Of a DNA stretch of 64,000 nucleotides, positions 62,214 through 64,000 are shown one piece after another. This stretch comes from Gliomastix tumulicola (taxonomy: Eukaryota; Ascomycota; Sordariomycetes; Hypocreales; Bionectriaceae), in NCBI GenBank assembly GCA_001599755.1, contig BCHX01000001.1, positions 1,860,001 to 1,924,000 of the forward strand, in the 5' to 3' direction. The position numbers and the translations under genes were made by a program. Each line of letters starts with the position of its first letter. The stretch's first letter is position 1. Under the pieces are notes generated by a model. It made no database searches. It saw nothing but the letters and a program-made list of their open reading frames with translations, and was not told the DNA's origin.

Positions 62214-64000
62214 TCATTTCTTGCCCTTGCCCTTGGAAGCCGCAGCCTTCCCCTTGGCCCCCTTCTTGGGTTTCTCATCCCCATCACCGTCATCGTCCGC
62301 TGCCTTCTTGGTCGCCTTCTTCGCTGGCTTCTTCTTGGGCTGCTTGATGTACTTGTCCTTCTTGAAGTCGATCTCGTCGTCTTCTTCTTTGGCATCAGCG
62401 TCGGCCGCTTCTACGCCCTCGCCGTCGTCCTCCTCAATCGCCTCCTCTAGATCAGGAGCTTCCTTTGCTACTGATTTCGGAGCAACCACACTTGTGGCCT
62501 TCATGAACGGAACCGGGTGGCTCATGGAGTTGTATCTGTATCAGTTCATGTCAGTGTTGGTCTAATCATCAATGTTTCGACTGGTGAGCACTTACGTCCT
62601 GGTGAAGGCCGCCTTGACCTTGGAATCGATGCTGACTTTGCCCTCATCCATGTAGCCGACGCCAAGCTCCTGAATGGCGTCGAAATCGTCACGTGTGAGA
62701 TAGTAGCTGTCCATCAGCTCGATCACGTCAGACACTGCCTCCGAGCCGTCGTTCTGCATCCGGTTGACGAGACGGTCCCAAAGGACTGGCAAGTACTCTT
62801 GACGGACTTCGTTATGGTCGCCCGAAGACTTGAGTCGCATATGGGACTGGATTTCCCTGGTGAGCCGTCCAAGCTTGCCGTGCTTGCTGTTGTTTCCGAG
62901 CCATGAGGTGAAATTCGAACCCAACAGTTGCCCTGAAATGAAGCTGGCTGGGCGAACTGTACTGAAGATTGCGTGAGTCGGCATGAGACTCCACTGCTGC
63001 TGAGACCCGTGGATCATCTTGTCTACCAAGTCACCGTCGCTGATGCTTTCAGCCGCCTGGTCAAACAGTTCCAAAGCCTTGAGTCGCTCTTCCCTTTTTG
63101 TGAATCCCTTCCCGTTCAGTAGAAGAGGTTTTGTTCGCAGGTAGTTCTCCTGAATCATGAGGAAGCTGAACTCGTGGTCGTTGAAATAGAGCTCGATCTT
63201 GTCGTTCAGTGTCGCTTTGCTGGCAGGGGTGAACAAGCCTCCGCCCAGCATCTTCTGGCAAATGTCCCACGGTTTCAGCACAATATGTTTCTCCCATGCT
63301 TTCGACATGGCCTTGCCCTGCTCAAAGTCCATGCTGGACTGGTCGAGCTTAGCCGTGGCAATCATGTTGATGATCTGGCGTATATCCTTGTTACTGCCTT
63401 CGATGAGTGAATCGATGACAGGTACAGGGAGCTTGAGGCCTTCTCTGTGGCAGATCGTCATGATGCGAGACCTGACCTGATCCACCGTCGGACGGTTGAA
63501 CCTGATGTCAAATGCAACATGGTCGAAGGGCTTCATCTTTTGTAGCTTGCGCTCGTTGCAGATGAGGATCAGAGGGACCTCTGTCTTCTTGCAGAACTTG
63601 GCCAAGGCACCCACGCCTCCTCGGTCACCTGCTGACATACCGTCGACCTCGTCCATGATGAGAACAATCTTCTTTTTCGTGCTGTCGACTTTCTTGCCGT
63701 CACCGGCAAAAAACCCTAGCAATGAAGTGTTGTTCATCACATCGGACACGCCCGCCTCGACTAACTTCTTGCTTCGGGTGTCACTGGCGTTGCTTTCAAT
63801 GACATCGTAGCCTTCTAGTTTCGCGGCGAGGTGAGCTGCTGTCGTTTTCCCGATGCCGGGCGGACCTGAGAGAATGACTGCTCGCTCGCCACCGAGGCCA
63901 TCAGCTCCACGCCGTTGGAAGTTGTACTTCTTGGATTTGGCCCAGTTCTTGAGCCAGTTTTGGATTTTCTCAACCTGGCCCTTGTTGCCGCAAATGTGAT
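62214..64000 (-). CDS. RFC1: Replication factor C large subunit Rfc1, 3' part (continues beyond the right edge)
   Basis: In-window exons are 64000-62596 (5' end outside) and 62535-62214, with a 60-nt intron (GTAAGT, CTGAT, TACAG). The AAA+ motor is seen: Walker A GPPGIGKTT near 63860, then ESNASDTRSKK, Walker B LIMDEVDGM near 63655, and the sensor-1 region LICNERK. The Rfc1-specific C-terminal domain follows. The tail is acidic then very Lys-rich (KKPAKKATKK), a typical nuclear localisation tail. Rfc1 loads PCNA with Rfc2-5. The BRCT region must lie to the right of the window. Confidence 0.96.

Overview
The window is nuclear DNA of a filamentous ascomycete (Pezizomycotina, probably Sordariomycetes). 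The evidence is short introns (about 48-170 nt) with GTRAGT-like donors, CTRAY branch points and CAG/TAG acceptors, Zn(II)2Cys6 regulators, HET and NACHT-ankyrin proteins, a DUF3435 recombinase, and ascomycete versions of ATP15, MAK10, RPN6, MGE1 and RFC1. Exon joins below were made by eye. A start was moved to the first in-frame ATG wherever the open frame began at a non-ATG codon.

The left half (about 1-33 kb) is gene-poor and partly decayed. It holds small lineage-specific genes (0.7-1.6, 1.6-2.1, 5.6-6.1, 6.3-6.7, 7.2-7.6, 7.8-8.4, 8.4-9.4, 10-11.1 and 11.5-13.3 kb). It also holds a broken ferric-reductase-like fragment, a DUF3435 (Starship-captain/FluG-type) gene carrying many in-frame stops (13.9-16.5 kb), tRNA-Asp, two tandem intron-containing tRNA-Phe genes, two further tRNA-like genes, and a pair of palindromic repeats.

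The most interesting unit is at 19.2-24.9 kb. A gene encodes a signal peptide followed by 28 tandem 12-13-residue units (consensus S-E/Q-D-I-D-V-A-D-G-L) separated by basic, Kex2-like linkers. Next to it lie two genes for single-pass membrane proteins with the paired HxxHC motifs of DUF3328/UstYa oxidases. Secreted repeat precursor plus UstY pair is the hallmark of fungal dikaritin-type RiPP pathways. Here 27 of the 28 cores lack an aromatic residue, so the product would differ from the known Tyr/Phe-crosslinked members.

The right half (34-64 kb) is a compact, largely intact block: a Zn2Cys6 factor (with a GC-AG intron), a PPPY-motif protein, ATP15, a PNP-NACHT-ankyrin NLR-like protein, a HET-domain protein, an AIG1-like GTPase with two single-base frame breaks, MAK10 (NatC subunit), a PMP47/ANT1-type peroxisomal carrier, a large AT-hook protein, RPN6, MGE1, and the 3' part of RFC1 running off the right edge. 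The NLR, HET and GTPase genes form a small allorecognition-type island inside housekeeping genes.

Low-quality bases (Ns around a G homopolymer, 15506-15616) and several one-base frame breaks suggest that some broken genes are sequencing artefacts, while others (stops without indels) look like real decay.
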